Positions 9,227 to 17,677 of a stretch of 64,000 nt of DNA are shown here, piece after piece; the first letter of the stretch is position 1; each line of letters starts with the position of its first letter. The notes under the pieces were generated by a model. The model searched no databases, had not been told where the DNA came from, and saw only the letters and a program-made list of their open reading frames with translations. This DNA comes from Candidatus Desulfofervidaceae bacterium (GTDB lineage Bacteria > Desulfobacterota > Desulfofervidia > Desulfofervidales > Desulfofervidaceae): the NCBI GenBank assembly GCA_027038965.1, contig JALWFG010000005.1, forward strand, positions 1 to 64,000, given 5' to 3'. The translations under genes and the position numbers were made by a program.

Positions 9227-9950
9227 GCTTTAGTTGCTCTGATAATTTTCCAAAGCGCCGCTCTCTTCTCTGATAGTCTTCTAGGGCTTGGATGAACTTT
9301 GTCTTGGAAAAATCAGGCCAGAGGGTAGGAGTGACATAAAATTCGGCATAAGCCGCTTGCCAAAGCAGAAAGTTACTCAACCGCATCTCTCCACTTGTCC
9401 GAATAATAAAATCAGGGTCGGGTAAACCCCTTGTCCAAAGATAATTGCCAAATATTTTCTGATCTATCTTTTCCGGCAGGAGGGTTCCATCAAGCACATC
9501 CTTAACAATGGCCTTTACCGCGGTGATAATCTCTTGCCTTCCCCCATAACTCAAGGCCAGATTTAGCACCATTGCCTTACAATGGCTGGTAGCAGCAATG
9601 GTCTCAGAAATCTTTTTTTGAGTAGACAAGGGCAACAGACTAACCTCCCCCGCTACTCTGAAACAAATATCTTGCTTGAGCATATTTGGAGTTTCTGTTT
9701 GGAGGTAATCTTCAAGAAGCTTCATTAAAAACTCTACTTCTTCCTTAGGACGTTGCCAGTTTTCTAAAGAGAAGGTATAGAGGGTAAGCACCTTAATACC
9801 AATCTCCCTGGCTGCCTCAATAATCTCCTTCGCCCTTTTTGTCCCTTCTTGATGGCCAAAAACTCTATTCAATCCCCTCTTTTTGGCCCATCTTCCATTA
9901 CCATCCATAATGATGGCTACATGTTGGGGCAATCGGTTGAAATCAAGCAT
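9219..9950 (-). CDS. uppS: Isoprenyl transferase (undecaprenyl diphosphate synthase)
   Basis: UppS condenses isopentenyl diphosphate onto farnesyl diphosphate to give the C55 lipid carrier for cell-wall and LPS sugars. The 243-aa protein shows the cis-prenyltransferase motifs MDGNGRWAKKRG near residue 16, LTLYTFSLENW, LALSYGGRQEI and the C-terminal PDFIIRTSGEMRLSNFLLWQ. Length is normal. It overlaps plsC by eight bases and cdsA by eight bases, so the three are very likely co-transcribed and perhaps translationally coupled. Confidence 0.97.
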   Translation of the reverse strand: MLDFNRLPQHVAIIMDGNGRWAKKRGLNRVFGHQEGTKRAKEIIEAAREIGIKVLTLYTFSLENWQRPKEEVEFLMKLLEDYLQTETPNMLKQDICFRVAGEVSLLPLSTQKKISETIAATSHCKAMVLNLALSYGGRQEIITAVKAIVKDVLDGTLLPEKIDQKIFGNYLWTRGLPDPDFIIRTSGEMRLSNFLLWQAAYAEFYVTPTLWPDFSKTKFIQALEDYQRRERRFGKLSEQLKHE

Positions 9951-10668
9951 CTATTTCCGCCTTGTATTTTTGGTAATTTTTCACAACAATTTCTCTTACT
10001 CTTTCTGCTAGAAGCTGCTTGTCCCTATCTGTATAATCACTTACAACTATCGGTTTGTCAATAATAATAGCCACCTTTCCCTTCCGAATACGTTTCCCTC
10101 CTTTAGGTAAAATTTGCCTTGTTCCAACAATGGTCAAAGGGACAATCGGCACCCCGGTACGCAACGCAAGGAGCATGCCTCCTCCCTTAAATTCGTTTAT
10201 CCTTCCGGTTTCACTTCTTGTTCCTTCAGGGAAGATAACAATAGAATACCCCTCTTTTATTTTTTTAATGGCCTTTAAAAGCGCTTTGTAAGCCTCTTTA
10301 GGACTTTCTCGCTTGACTGGAATATGTCCACAAGCCTTAATACCCCACCCTACAAAAGGGATATAAAAAAGGCTTTGTTTGGCCATCCATTTGAACTGAA
10401 TCGGAAGAAAACCCATAAGAGTAAAGATGTCATATTGACTTTGATGGTTGGCAGCAAATACATAGGTCTTATTAGGGTCTATATTTTCAAGTCCTATTAC
10501 CTTCACTTTTACTCCACTTGCCCAAACAATCGTCTTTGCCCAGATACGGGCCAAAATATGGGGAACATTCCTTTTTGTCCAGGGAAGAATGCTTGTCAAA
10601 AAAGCAAAGGGATAAAAAATGATACTGATAATTGCTATCCACAAAAACACCAAGATGCTTCTTAGCAT
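9943..10668 (-). CDS. plsC: 1-acyl-sn-glycerol-3-phosphate acyltransferase
   Basis: PlsC acylates lysophosphatidate to phosphatidate, the substrate of CdsA two genes downstream. The 241-aa protein has an N-terminal membrane segment (LVFLWIAIISIIFYPFAFL) and the LPLAT catalytic NHQSQYD (HX4D). The acceptor-binding block FPEGTRS follows, then the GVPIVPLTIVGT block. The gene lies four bases after yjbQ and overlaps uppS. Confidence 0.93.
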   Translation of the reverse strand: MLRSILVFLWIAIISIIFYPFAFLTSILPWTKRNVPHILARIWAKTIVWASGVKVKVIGLENIDPNKTYVFAANHQSQYDIFTLMGFLPIQFKWMAKQSLFYIPFVGWGIKACGHIPVKRESPKEAYKALLKAIKKIKEGYSIVIFPEGTRSETGRINEFKGGGMLLALRTGVPIVPLTIVGTRQILPKGGKRIRKGKVAIIIDKPIVVSDYTDRDKQLLAERVREIVVKNYQKYKAEIDA

Positions 10669-10672
10669 AGGG

Positions 10673-11071
10673 CTAAATTCCCATAACCTTCACAAATACC
10701 TTTCTATGCCTCGGGCCGTCAAACTCACAGAAAAAAATTCCTTGCCATGTGCCTAGGACAAGATGAAGTTTTTCCACCATTACCTGAACAGAAGAACCTA
10801 TAAGACTGGCCTTAATGTGAGCTGGGGAATTGCCCTCAAGATGTTTATAACCTGCCTCCCAAGGAATAACCTGATTTAAAATATTCAAGATATCCTCAGG
10901 CACACTTGGATCGGCATTTTCATTAATTGTTACCGCTGCCGTAGTATGTGGCACGTAAACAAGACACAAACCGTTTTCTATATTACTTTTACGCACTATT
11001 TCTTCAACTTGAGCAGTAATATCAATAAATTGAGTTTTCCTAGTGCTGTTAACATAGATAGTCTCAGGCAT
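10673..11071 (-). CDS. YjbQ-family protein (UPF0047)
   Basis: This 132-aa protein belongs to the YjbQ/UPF0047 family, some members of which were reported to have weak thiamine phosphate synthase activity. Conserved blocks HTTAAVTINENADPSVPEDI, GNSPAHIKASLIGSS and a C-terminal HRKVFVKV are all present, including the His and acidic residues thought to form a metal site. It is 15 bases downstream of pyrR and 4 bases upstream of plsC. The in vivo role is not established. Confidence 0.9.
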   Translation of the reverse strand: MPETIYVNSTRKTQFIDITAQVEEIVRKSNIENGLCLVYVPHTTAAVTINENADPSVPEDILNILNQVIPWEAGYKHLEGNSPAHIKASLIGSSVQVMVEKLHLVLGTWQGIFFCEFDGPRHRKVFVKVMGI

Positions 11072-11086
11072 TTTTTCATTACTCCT

Positions 11087-11611
11087 TTATCTGATTATGA
11101 CTTCATCTTTGTCATCTTTTTCTGATAAAAAGACGTCTATCATTTCTTCTTGAGCAGTGGGCACATATAGCCCAATATAGTTGGCCATAATCGGCAATTC
11201 CCGATGATTACGATCAATAAGCACTGCCACTTCTATTTTTTGAGGACGACCAAAATCCATAATAGCATCCATAGCGGCCCTAATGGTTCTACCTGTAAAA
11301 ATTACATCATCTACCAAAACAATATTTTTATCATCAACGCTAAAGGAAATCTCTGTTTTTTTCAGGAGAGGTTGTTGAACGAGTCTGGTCCAATCATCCC
11401 GGTATAAATTAATATCTAAAGTTCCCAGCAAAGGCTTTTTGCCTTCTATCTCAAAGATAATGTTTTGTAATCTCTTGGCCAAATAAGCTCCTCCAGTATA
11501 AATTCCCACTAAGGCCAAATTTTGGCTGCCCTTGTTGTGTTCTAGAATTTCATACCCAATACGCATCAGGGCCCTTTTAATCTCATCACCGGCCATTATA
11601 ACTTTGGACAT
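11087..11611 (-). CDS. pyrR: Bifunctional pyr regulator / uracil phosphoribosyltransferase PyrR
   Basis: PyrR-type phosphoribosyltransferase with the PRPP loop VLVDDVIFTGRTIRAAMD and a C-terminal block with REL and Asp-rich ends. In Gram-positives it regulates pyr mRNA and makes UMP from uracil. The start at 11611 (MSKVIMAGDEI) is chosen because GGAG lies at a fitting distance, which gives 174 aa, the family length. A longer reading from 11737 adds a non-conserved hydrophobic extension. No pyr biosynthetic genes are near. Whether it regulates RNA here is unknown. Confidence 0.9.
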   Translation of the reverse strand: MSKVIMAGDEIKRALMRIGYEILEHNKGSQNLALVGIYTGGAYLAKRLQNIIFEIEGKKPLLGTLDINLYRDDWTRLVQQPLLKKTEISFSVDDKNIVLVDDVIFTGRTIRAAMDAIMDFGRPQKIEVAVLIDRNHRELPIMANYIGLYVPTAQEEMIDVFLSEKDDKDEVIIR

Positions 11612-11739
11612 TTCCATCTCCATAAAAATATGAAAGGTAATAATATCAACAATATATAAATTTGTCAAAATAAAGACTAAGCCCAAATCTACAATCGGAA
11701 GTGGGCGAATAGCCCAAGTAGGGGGAAGGTTAAACAAAT

Positions 11740-13086
11740 TTAAAGAAAATTTTCTAAATCTAGATTGAGACTCTCTGAAGCCATTTTGAGTTTTTGAAGG
11801 GCCCGTTTTTCAATCTGTCTAATTCTCTCTCTAGAAACCTTAAATCTCTTTCCAATCTCTTCTAACGTATGCTCGCTTTCTCCTCCTAGCCCAAATCGCA
11901 ACCGCAAGATCTCTTGTTCTCGAGGTGTAAGGGTTGCCAAAATTACCTGAAGTTTCCTAGAAAGCTCGGCATGAGTAACTGCGTCAAAGGGAGAAACCGC
12001 CTTTGAATCTTCAATAAAATCTTTAAGGGTGCTATCCTCGTCCCCAATTGGAGACTCAAGAGAAATAGGTTCTTTGACAGAGCATAAAATTCCTGTAATT
12101 TTTTCCAAGGGCAATCCTGTTTTTTCAGCCACCTCCTTAGGGGTAGGCTCTTTGCCTCTTTCTTTAAGAAGTTCATAAAACGCTTTTAAAACTTGATTTT
12201 TTAACTCTACAAAATGAACAGGTAAACGAATTGTCTTAGCCTTATCCAAAATAGCCCTTGTAATTGATTGTCTTATCCACCAAGTAGCATAGGTGCTAAA
12301 ACGGTGGCCTTTGGTATAATCAAATCGAAAAATGGCCTTCATAAGGCCAAGGTTTCCTTCCTGAATCAAATCAGAAAGGCTTAATCCTTGTCCTACATAT
12401 CTCTTGGCAATACTTACTACCAAACGCAAATTGGCCCCGATCATCTCATCACGGGCGCTTTTAATCATGTTTTCCAGTCTATCAATACGGTTAACAAGCT
12501 TATAGAGTTGAGGATCCTGATAGCGATAAGCAAGCTTTTTTACCACCCTGACTACCGTATCCAAACGCCTTCTCTTAGGAGCTATATCCTTCTCTTTCCA
12601 CTCCTTAATGCGTTGCTTAAGACGCCCCATTTCAGGATAAGGAAGTTCAGAACTCAAGATATGAATCATTACAGCATTATACCCTCTTCTGATTCTTCGG
12701 GTAAGCTCTTGCTCCCTTTCTTGAGTCAAGAGTTCATAAATTCCTATTTCTTGAAGATATGCCGTAACAGGCTCCCTTTCAACGCCTTCTTCCCTTTTGA
12801 CTGTAATAGGTGCTTCTTTTTGTTCTCCCTTTAATTCAGTCGCCTTGTCAGTTATATGCTCTGCACCTAATTTCTCTTTTATCTGTCCAACTTCTAACTC
12901 TAACTCTAACTCTTTCTCTTTAATCTCTTCAACAATCCTAATATCATTTTCTTCGAGCAAATCAATTATTTTCTCTACTTCATCAGGATCCACTTCATCA
13001 GCAGGTAGAAGATCGTTTAACATATCATAAGTAAGATATCCATTTTTTTGGCCTTGTTTTATAAGTTGATCCAAATATCCTTTCAT
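11740..13086 (-). CDS. rpoD: RNA polymerase sigma factor of the sigma-70 family, RpoD-like
   Basis: The 448-aa protein has a region 1.1-like N-terminus (about residues 1-65) and a charged linker. Region 1.2 follows (EPVTAYLQEIGIYELLTQ), then region 2 (ANLRLVVSIAKRY, DLIQEGNLGLMKAIFRFDY, STYATWWIRQSITRAI). Region 3 comes next, and region 4 ends the protein with the helix-turn-helix HTLEEIGKRFKVSRERIRQIE. The presence of 1.1 and a full 2.3/2.4 argues for the primary sigma factor, though the usual dnaG partner is absent and a group 2 factor is possible. A start with AAGG just upstream is used. It heads the run continuing through pyrR to padR. Confidence 0.9.
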   Translation of the reverse strand: MKGYLDQLIKQGQKNGYLTYDMLNDLLPADEVDPDEVEKIIDLLEENDIRIVEEIKEKELELELEVGQIKEKLGAEHITDKATELKGEQKEAPITVKREEGVEREPVTAYLQEIGIYELLTQEREQELTRRIRRGYNAVMIHILSSELPYPEMGRLKQRIKEWKEKDIAPKRRRLDTVVRVVKKLAYRYQDPQLYKLVNRIDRLENMIKSARDEMIGANLRLVVSIAKRYVGQGLSLSDLIQEGNLGLMKAIFRFDYTKGHRFSTYATWWIRQSITRAILDKAKTIRLPVHFVELKNQVLKAFYELLKERGKEPTPKEVAEKTGLPLEKITGILCSVKEPISLESPIGDEDSTLKDFIEDSKAVSPFDAVTHAELSRKLQVILATLTPREQEILRLRFGLGGESEHTLEEIGKRFKVSRERIRQIEKRALQKLKMASESLNLDLENFL

Positions 13087-13417
13087 CTTTTACCTTCGCA
13101 GCCTTAGCTCAAGAGTCAAATAGTCACACTTTCTATTATGCGAACAATACCCCCGAATGTCAATAGAAGATTTGGGGATCACTTAGGACCAAATCAGAAT
13201 CCCAATTAAGATGCCTTTTTTAAACATAAATTTCATATTTTGTCAAGATTTTCACAATCTGTAGCATCCCACTCCAAGAATAACCAATCAACAGATTTTC
13301 CTCACTTCCATCCCTTTAGGAACTGGCTAAATTTTAATTGACCAATTGATTAATGTTGAAACATTTATTTCTGTTTTAATTAAGAAATGAACATGCTCTC
13401 TTAATTAATAAAGATAA
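13087..13417. other. Intergenic region upstream of rpoD
   Basis: No gene is seen in these 331 bases. They should hold the rpoD promoter (minus strand) and the end of the pil operon. An AT-rich inverted repeat, TTAATTAAGA at 13376-13385 and its complement at 13399-13408 with a 13-base loop, lies just after the stop of the 137-aa gene and could aid termination. Confidence 0.5.
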
Positions 13418-13831
13418 TTAAACAACTTCTACTTCAGCCTTAACCTTAAAAAATCCCCGATATAGTTCTTCATGTCTTTTGGCTATTTCAGTCATATACT
13501 CTTCTAGCTTATTTAGATCTTTTACGTTAACTACACCGTCGGCATTTTTTATAAAGGCCGTAAATACATCCAGAGACCTGCCTTCTTTATCTAAGGCAAT
13601 ACACACACATTCTCTCCTTTTTTCAATGGGAATAAATCTGAAAATCTGTTCTTTGGGTGCAATGGCAAAAACAAAGGCGAAATCCTTTTTAAATATCTCT
13701 TGTAAGGCCTGCTTTTCATCTTCAACTTGAATTACTTCACAGGTTTTTCCTGTAGACGCAGCTATACCTTTAAATGCGCCTTTTATTGCAGCTGTTATTT
13801 CAGTGGAAATTCCAACAATTAAAATTTGCAT
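13418..13831 (-). CDS. Unrecognised receiver-like small protein downstream of pilT genes
   Basis: This 137-aa protein starts MQILIVGISTEI and alternates short hydrophobic strands with helices, in the manner of a CheY-like receiver or similar alpha/beta fold. I see no DD acidic pair, phospho-acceptor Asp or conserved Lys in the expected places, so a phosphorylation role is doubtful. It is 12 bases downstream of the second PilT-type ATPase and probably in the same transcript, which hints at a role in twitching or type IV pilus control. That link is inference. Confidence 0.6.
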   Translation of the reverse strand: MQILIVGISTEITAAIKGAFKGIAASTGKTCEVIQVEDEKQALQEIFKKDFAFVFAIAPKEQIFRFIPIEKRRECVCIALDKEGRSLDVFTAFIKNADGVVNVKDLNKLEEYMTEIAKRHEELYRGFFKVKAEVEVV

Positions 13832-13843
13832 TTATTTACTTCC

Positions 13844-15013
13844 CTAAAGTAGTTTGAAGTCATCTTCCTTTTTATCTATTTTTAATTCATCTACAGGGAT
13901 ATCAGAAGTAAGTTCACCCCGAGAGGCCTTGATCTTATCTATTTCCTTTCTCACCACAGACCGATAAGAGGCATAAGCAAGGGCAATGTCTTCATTTATG
14001 GTTCCCTCTTCAAACGCTCGAACCAAATCTTGGTCAAACGTCTGCATACCAAAAGGAGCACCCTTGGCAGCAATATCATAAAAGTTTGTGGGCTCTCCCT
14101 GCCCTAAAATGACGTCTTGAGTCCTCAGGGTATTTTTAAGGATTTCAAAAATGGCTACACGTCCTCCTTGGAGCTTGGGTATTAACTTTTGACATATAAT
14201 CCAGCGCAATGAGGAAGCAAGTCGAATTCGGGTAAACTGTTCTTCATTTTTTCCTACCATGTCAATTATTCTATAAACAACTTGGCCTGCATAAGTGGCA
14301 TGAATAGTACTGATAACAAGATGACCTGTTTCAGCCGCACTCAATGCGATTTTCACTGTTTCAGGATCGCGCATTTCCCCTATCATGATAACATGTGGGG
14401 CCTGACGCAAAGCCGCCCTTAATGCCGTAGGAAAGTCCTTAAAATCTCTTCCCAATTCTCTTTGATTAAAGGTAGCTTTCCCAGAAGAAAAGACAAATTC
14501 TATCGGATCTTCTAAAGTAATAATATGAACTGGCCTTGTTTGGTTTATGAGTTCAAGAATGGCGGCAATAGAGGTAGACTTACCACTTCCTGTAGGACCA
14601 GCAAATAAAATGAGCCCTGAAACCTCTTGCCCAATTTCATTAAACACTTTAGGCAAGTTGAGTTTTTCTATTGTAGGAACTTCTTCAGGTAATTTTCTTA
14701 AAACAATGGCATAACCTGTATGTTGAGAAAAAATGTTGACACGTAAGCGAATATTTCCCACTTGATGAGATAAGTCACAGGAGCCAGCATCAACAAGATC
14801 ATGCAAGAGTCGTTTCCTATTGTTTATCAATGCCAAAGCTAGAGTTTCTGTCTGAAAGGGGCTCAGCCTCTTAATTCCGGCAAAACTCAAGCGGTGGACT
14901 TGGCCCTCATGCAAAATTTCTAAGGGCGATTCGGGAGTGAAAATAATGTCTGAAAGGTTAGGATACGCTTCTATGGCCTTTTTTATTATAGAATTTACAA
15001 TTTTTATATCCAC
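13844..15013 (-). CDS. Type IV pilus retraction ATPase, PilT/PilU-type
   Basis: The 389-aa protein is a GspE/PilT secretion ATPase. Walker A GPTGSGKSTSIAAI is preceded by the usual N-terminal PAS-like domain, and the Asp box, Walker B and His box follow (ITLEDPIEFVF, ALRQAPHVIMIGEMRD, AAETGHLVISTIHA). It resembles PilU more than PilT in being the second, more divergent copy. It follows pilT with a two-base gap. PilT and PilU pull pili back using ATP at the inner-membrane base of the pilus machine. No pilin or assembly genes are in the window. Confidence 0.88.
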   Translation of the reverse strand: MDIKIVNSIIKKAIEAYPNLSDIIFTPESPLEILHEGQVHRLSFAGIKRLSPFQTETLALALINNRKRLLHDLVDAGSCDLSHQVGNIRLRVNIFSQHTGYAIVLRKLPEEVPTIEKLNLPKVFNEIGQEVSGLILFAGPTGSGKSTSIAAILELINQTRPVHIITLEDPIEFVFSSGKATFNQRELGRDFKDFPTALRAALRQAPHVIMIGEMRDPETVKIALSAAETGHLVISTIHATYAGQVVYRIIDMVGKNEEQFTRIRLASSLRWIICQKLIPKLQGGRVAIFEILKNTLRTQDVILGQGEPTNFYDIAAKGAPFGMQTFDQDLVRAFEEGTINEDIALAYASYRSVVRKEIDKIKASRGELTSDIPVDELKIDKKEDDFKLL

Positions 15014-15015
15014 TT

Positions 15016-16098
15016 CTATACCTCAGTAAAATCTCTAGGCATTTTTTTAAGAAATGGCTTAAACTTACTTTTATCAATTGCATTTAAATAAGCATCTTCT
15101 GGTTCTATCCACCCCTTGGACAAAAGCTCCATAATGGCATCATCTAACGTTTGCATACCATATTTTTTGCCTGTCTGAATTAGTGAAGGAAGCTGATGGG
15201 TTTTATTTTCCCTGATAAGGTTTCTTACTCCGTAGGTAGCCACCATAATCTCTAGGGCAGCTACCCTTCCAGGTTTATCAACTCGTTTAAAAAGGGTTTG
15301 GGAAATTACCCCCCTTAAGACATCGGCCAATAAAGAACGAGTTAGGTTTTGCTCATCTGTAGGAAACATTTCCATAATGCGTTCTACTGTTTTAGTAGCG
15401 CCAATGGTATGCAGGGTGCTAAATACCAAATGCCCGGTCGCTGCGGCCTCCATAGCCAACCTAGCGGTTTCAATATCCCTTATTTCTCCAACTAGGATTA
15501 TATCTGGGTCCTCTCTAAGGGCAGAACGTAAAGCTGAAGCAAAGGATTTGGTATGAGTGCCTACCTCCCGATGGGAAATTACACAGTTTTTATGGGGGTG
15601 AACAAATTCAATAGGGTCTTCAATAGTGATGATTCTTGCCTTTCTCTTTTCATTGGCATAGTCAATAATAGCCGCTAAGGTAGTAGACTTACCACTCCCC
15701 GTTGGCCCCGTAACCAAGACAAATCCTTTGGGGAGCAAGGCAAAGCTCTTCAATACTTGGGGCAAGCTAAGTTCCTCTATAGTTTTAATCTTTGATGGAA
15801 TCTCGCGAAAGGCAGCTCCAATTCCTTCTTTATGTTGGAAGTAATTTGCCCTATATCTCGCCAAGCCTGGAACTTCGTAAGCAAAGTCCAAATCCCCACT
15901 TTCCTCAAATTGTTTTATTTGCTGCTCCGTAATAATTTCATAAAGCATTGCCTTCAATTCATTTTCTTCAAAGGTTTTATATTTCACCCTTTGAAGCTCT
16001 CCATGAATTCTCAAGATAGGAGGAGACCCCGTAAGAAGATGAAGGTCAGAAGCATGATACTCATTCATCAATTTAAAAAAGGCATCTATCTTAGCCAT
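15016..16098 (-). CDS. pilT: Type IV pilus twitching motility ATPase PilT
   Basis: This 360-aa PilT-type hexameric ATPase has the signature pieces in order: ASDLHLLTGSPPILRIHGEL at the N-terminus, Walker A GPTGSGKSTTLAAI, the Asp box TIEDPIEFVH, Walker B with REDPDIILVGEIRD, and the His box ATGHLVFSTLHT. A C-terminal AIRNLIRE-like motif (AVRNLIRENK pattern, here GVRNLIRENKTHQL) is present, as needed for retraction. It lies 20 bases downstream of the biotin ligase gene, so it may be read from the acetyl-CoA carboxylase operon. Confidence 0.94.
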   Translation of the reverse strand: MAKIDAFFKLMNEYHASDLHLLTGSPPILRIHGELQRVKYKTFEENELKAMLYEIITEQQIKQFEESGDLDFAYEVPGLARYRANYFQHKEGIGAAFREIPSKIKTIEELSLPQVLKSFALLPKGFVLVTGPTGSGKSTTLAAIIDYANEKRKARIITIEDPIEFVHPHKNCVISHREVGTHTKSFASALRSALREDPDIILVGEIRDIETARLAMEAAATGHLVFSTLHTIGATKTVERIMEMFPTDEQNLTRSLLADVLRGVISQTLFKRVDKPGRVAALEIMVATYGVRNLIRENKTHQLPSLIQTGKKYGMQTLDDAIMELLSKGWIEPEDAYLNAIDKSKFKPFLKKMPRDFTEV

Positions 16099-16118
16099 AA
16101 TTTTGCTCCGCTTCTAAA

Positions 16119-17027
16119 TCAATCCTCAATGTATTCCAACTCTCCGCTATACACGGTTACCTCTCTTTGAGAGTCCAGAAATCTAATTCTTAATCCTCCG
16201 AACCCATCAATCCCCATTATTTGAACCTTTTCTTTACTGCCCTTTAACACGTCTTCCCCATAAAATGCCTTTTTCCCAATGCTGTCTCCATATTTCAACC
16301 AAGCAGAAATTACTTCCTCTGTGTTATTTTTACTTTCTGCCTCATGCAATAATCCAATATACCAAATTAGATTTGTCAGAGTCAAGATAAATATTCTGTA
16401 AAGATCGCCTTCTTTCCCTGTGTCTTTTAAGGAAACGGCCCTTGATTTCAAAATTCTAGGAATAAAATTGTTAATGTTTATTCCAATTCCCAAAACTAAA
16501 TATGGTTCTTTAGAACGAATAGTAAATGATTCGGTCAAAATTCCTCCAATTTTACGCCCATTATACATCAAATCATTGACCCATTTAATGGTAGCAGGTA
16601 CCCCTACATTCCTCAACGCCTCACAGCAAGCAATCCCAGCAACTAAAGGATATAAATGGATAAAGGGCGGGTCTACTTCAGGGAAAAGAAGCACGCTAAA
16701 CCAAAGTCCACCCTTAGGGGCAAACCACTTTCGTTTATACCTCCCCTTGGCCCTATAAACCGATTCTGCTACAAATATAGTGCCTGAATAAGGGACTTCC
16801 CCCTTCTGATAACATTCATTAACATATTGTCTGGCAAGCTCCATAGTCCGAATAGCCCTTTCATAGTAAAAGATGCGGTGACCAATAAAGGCTCCTTTTC
16901 TCCAAATTCTTTCTGCATCTTTACCATATACCAATAGCTTCTTACGGAAAATTTCATTTTTAAACAACTCATACCTTGACTTAATTTTATTTTCTATTTC
17001 TAAATTGCGAATTGTGGCTATTCCCAT
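16119..17027 (-). CDS. Biotin-protein ligase (BirA/BPL catalytic domain), divergent
   Basis: This 302-aa protein has the BPL catalytic fold without the BirA DNA-binding domain. KWVNDLMYNGRKIGGIL matches the active-site Lys region, and LGIGININN is a conserved block. The glycine-rich biotin/ATP loop, GRGRRGRxW in most ligases, reads AKGRYKRKW here. The N-terminus (about residues 1-60) is unlike BPLs. It overlaps the biotin-carrier gene by ten bases in the accC operon, so it is most likely the dedicated ligase for that carrier, whose biotin site is also atypical. Confidence 0.8.
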   Translation of the reverse strand: MGIATIRNLEIENKIKSRYELFKNEIFRKKLLVYGKDAERIWRKGAFIGHRIFYYERAIRTMELARQYVNECYQKGEVPYSGTIFVAESVYRAKGRYKRKWFAPKGGLWFSVLLFPEVDPPFIHLYPLVAGIACCEALRNVGVPATIKWVNDLMYNGRKIGGILTESFTIRSKEPYLVLGIGININNFIPRILKSRAVSLKDTGKEGDLYRIFILTLTNLIWYIGLLHEAESKNNTEEVISAWLKYGDSIGKKAFYGEDVLKGSKEKVQIMGIDGFGGLRIRFLDSQREVTVYSGELEYIED

Positions 17028-17671
17028 TCCAGATATATTCTTTTAACAAGGTGGGAAATAAATTCAAGCTGTTCAGGAGGGCAAATTCCTAATAGAGGGT
17101 CTCCCTGATTTACAGTAGTATTGGGTTTAAAATAAATGACATATATGATCCCAGGTCTTCCCTCATAATTAAGCACTACATCTCTTTTCATTCGGGACAT
17201 AATAAGTAGTTCTTCCCCTGGGTTTATAAGAGCTTTTTTAAGCCCCTTTTGTTCAATTTTTTGATAGAGTTCAGGAGCAAGGTAATATTTAGCCGTTTCA
17301 GGGGCATTATATATCTCCAAAAATTTCTCTAAAACTTTATTGATTGCCTCTTCCTTACTCAATTTGTGCTTTATGGACATTAGAGGTGTCTTTGCCTCTA
17401 CAAATTGTCCATCTAAGGATTCATCCAAATCTGTAATTTCACCATCAATAGGGGCATAAAACCTCTTTTCATTACCTTGCCTAACAAGGGTATACAATAA
17501 AGTCCCCTTTCGTTCTAACCATTTACCTGTAGTCCCTTGCACTTTCTGACCTTTTGTAACCTTTAAGGAAACAATCCCTGTATGAGGAGTAGAAATAGTA
17601 AATACCTGATATGGATTTCTCTTATATTCAGCAATAATATCTTCAATTTTCATCTGCTGTTTTGAAGTCAT
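17018..17671 (-). CDS. Biotin carboxyl carrier-like protein with two barrel domains
   Basis: The 217-aa protein contains a lipoyl/biotinyl-type barrel at about residues 24-100 (STPHTGIVSLKVTKGQKV then FYAPIDGEITDL) that has no lysine at the tip position. A second half-barrel-like stretch lies at about 148-198 (LINPGEELLIMSRMK, then GRPGIIYVIYFKPNTTV and GDPLLGI). The Met-Lys of RMKR (K162) aligns with the biotinylated Lys of the usual AMKM motif. So the biotin site seems to be SRMKR. It sits six bases after the fused carboxyltransferase and before the ligase gene, which supports the role as BCCP of this acetyl-CoA carboxylase. Biotinylation is inferred. Confidence 0.72.
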   Translation of the reverse strand: MTSKQQMKIEDIIAEYKRNPYQVFTISTPHTGIVSLKVTKGQKVQGTTGKWLERKGTLLYTLVRQGNEKRFYAPIDGEITDLDESLDGQFVEAKTPLMSIKHKLSKEEAINKVLEKFLEIYNAPETAKYYLAPELYQKIEQKGLKKALINPGEELLIMSRMKRDVVLNYEGRPGIIYVIYFKPNTTVNQGDPLLGICPPEQLEFISHLVKRIYLEWE

Positions 17672-17677
17672 AAGCTC

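Noticed and set aside
11612-11737. N-terminal extension of PyrR (MFNLPPTWAIRPLPIVDLGL)
   Set aside because: It is longer than the family norm and not conserved. The ATG at 11611 with GGAG fits better.
12388-12834. 148-codon plus-strand open frame within rpoD
   Set aside because: It is antisense to the sigma factor, with no coding character of its own.
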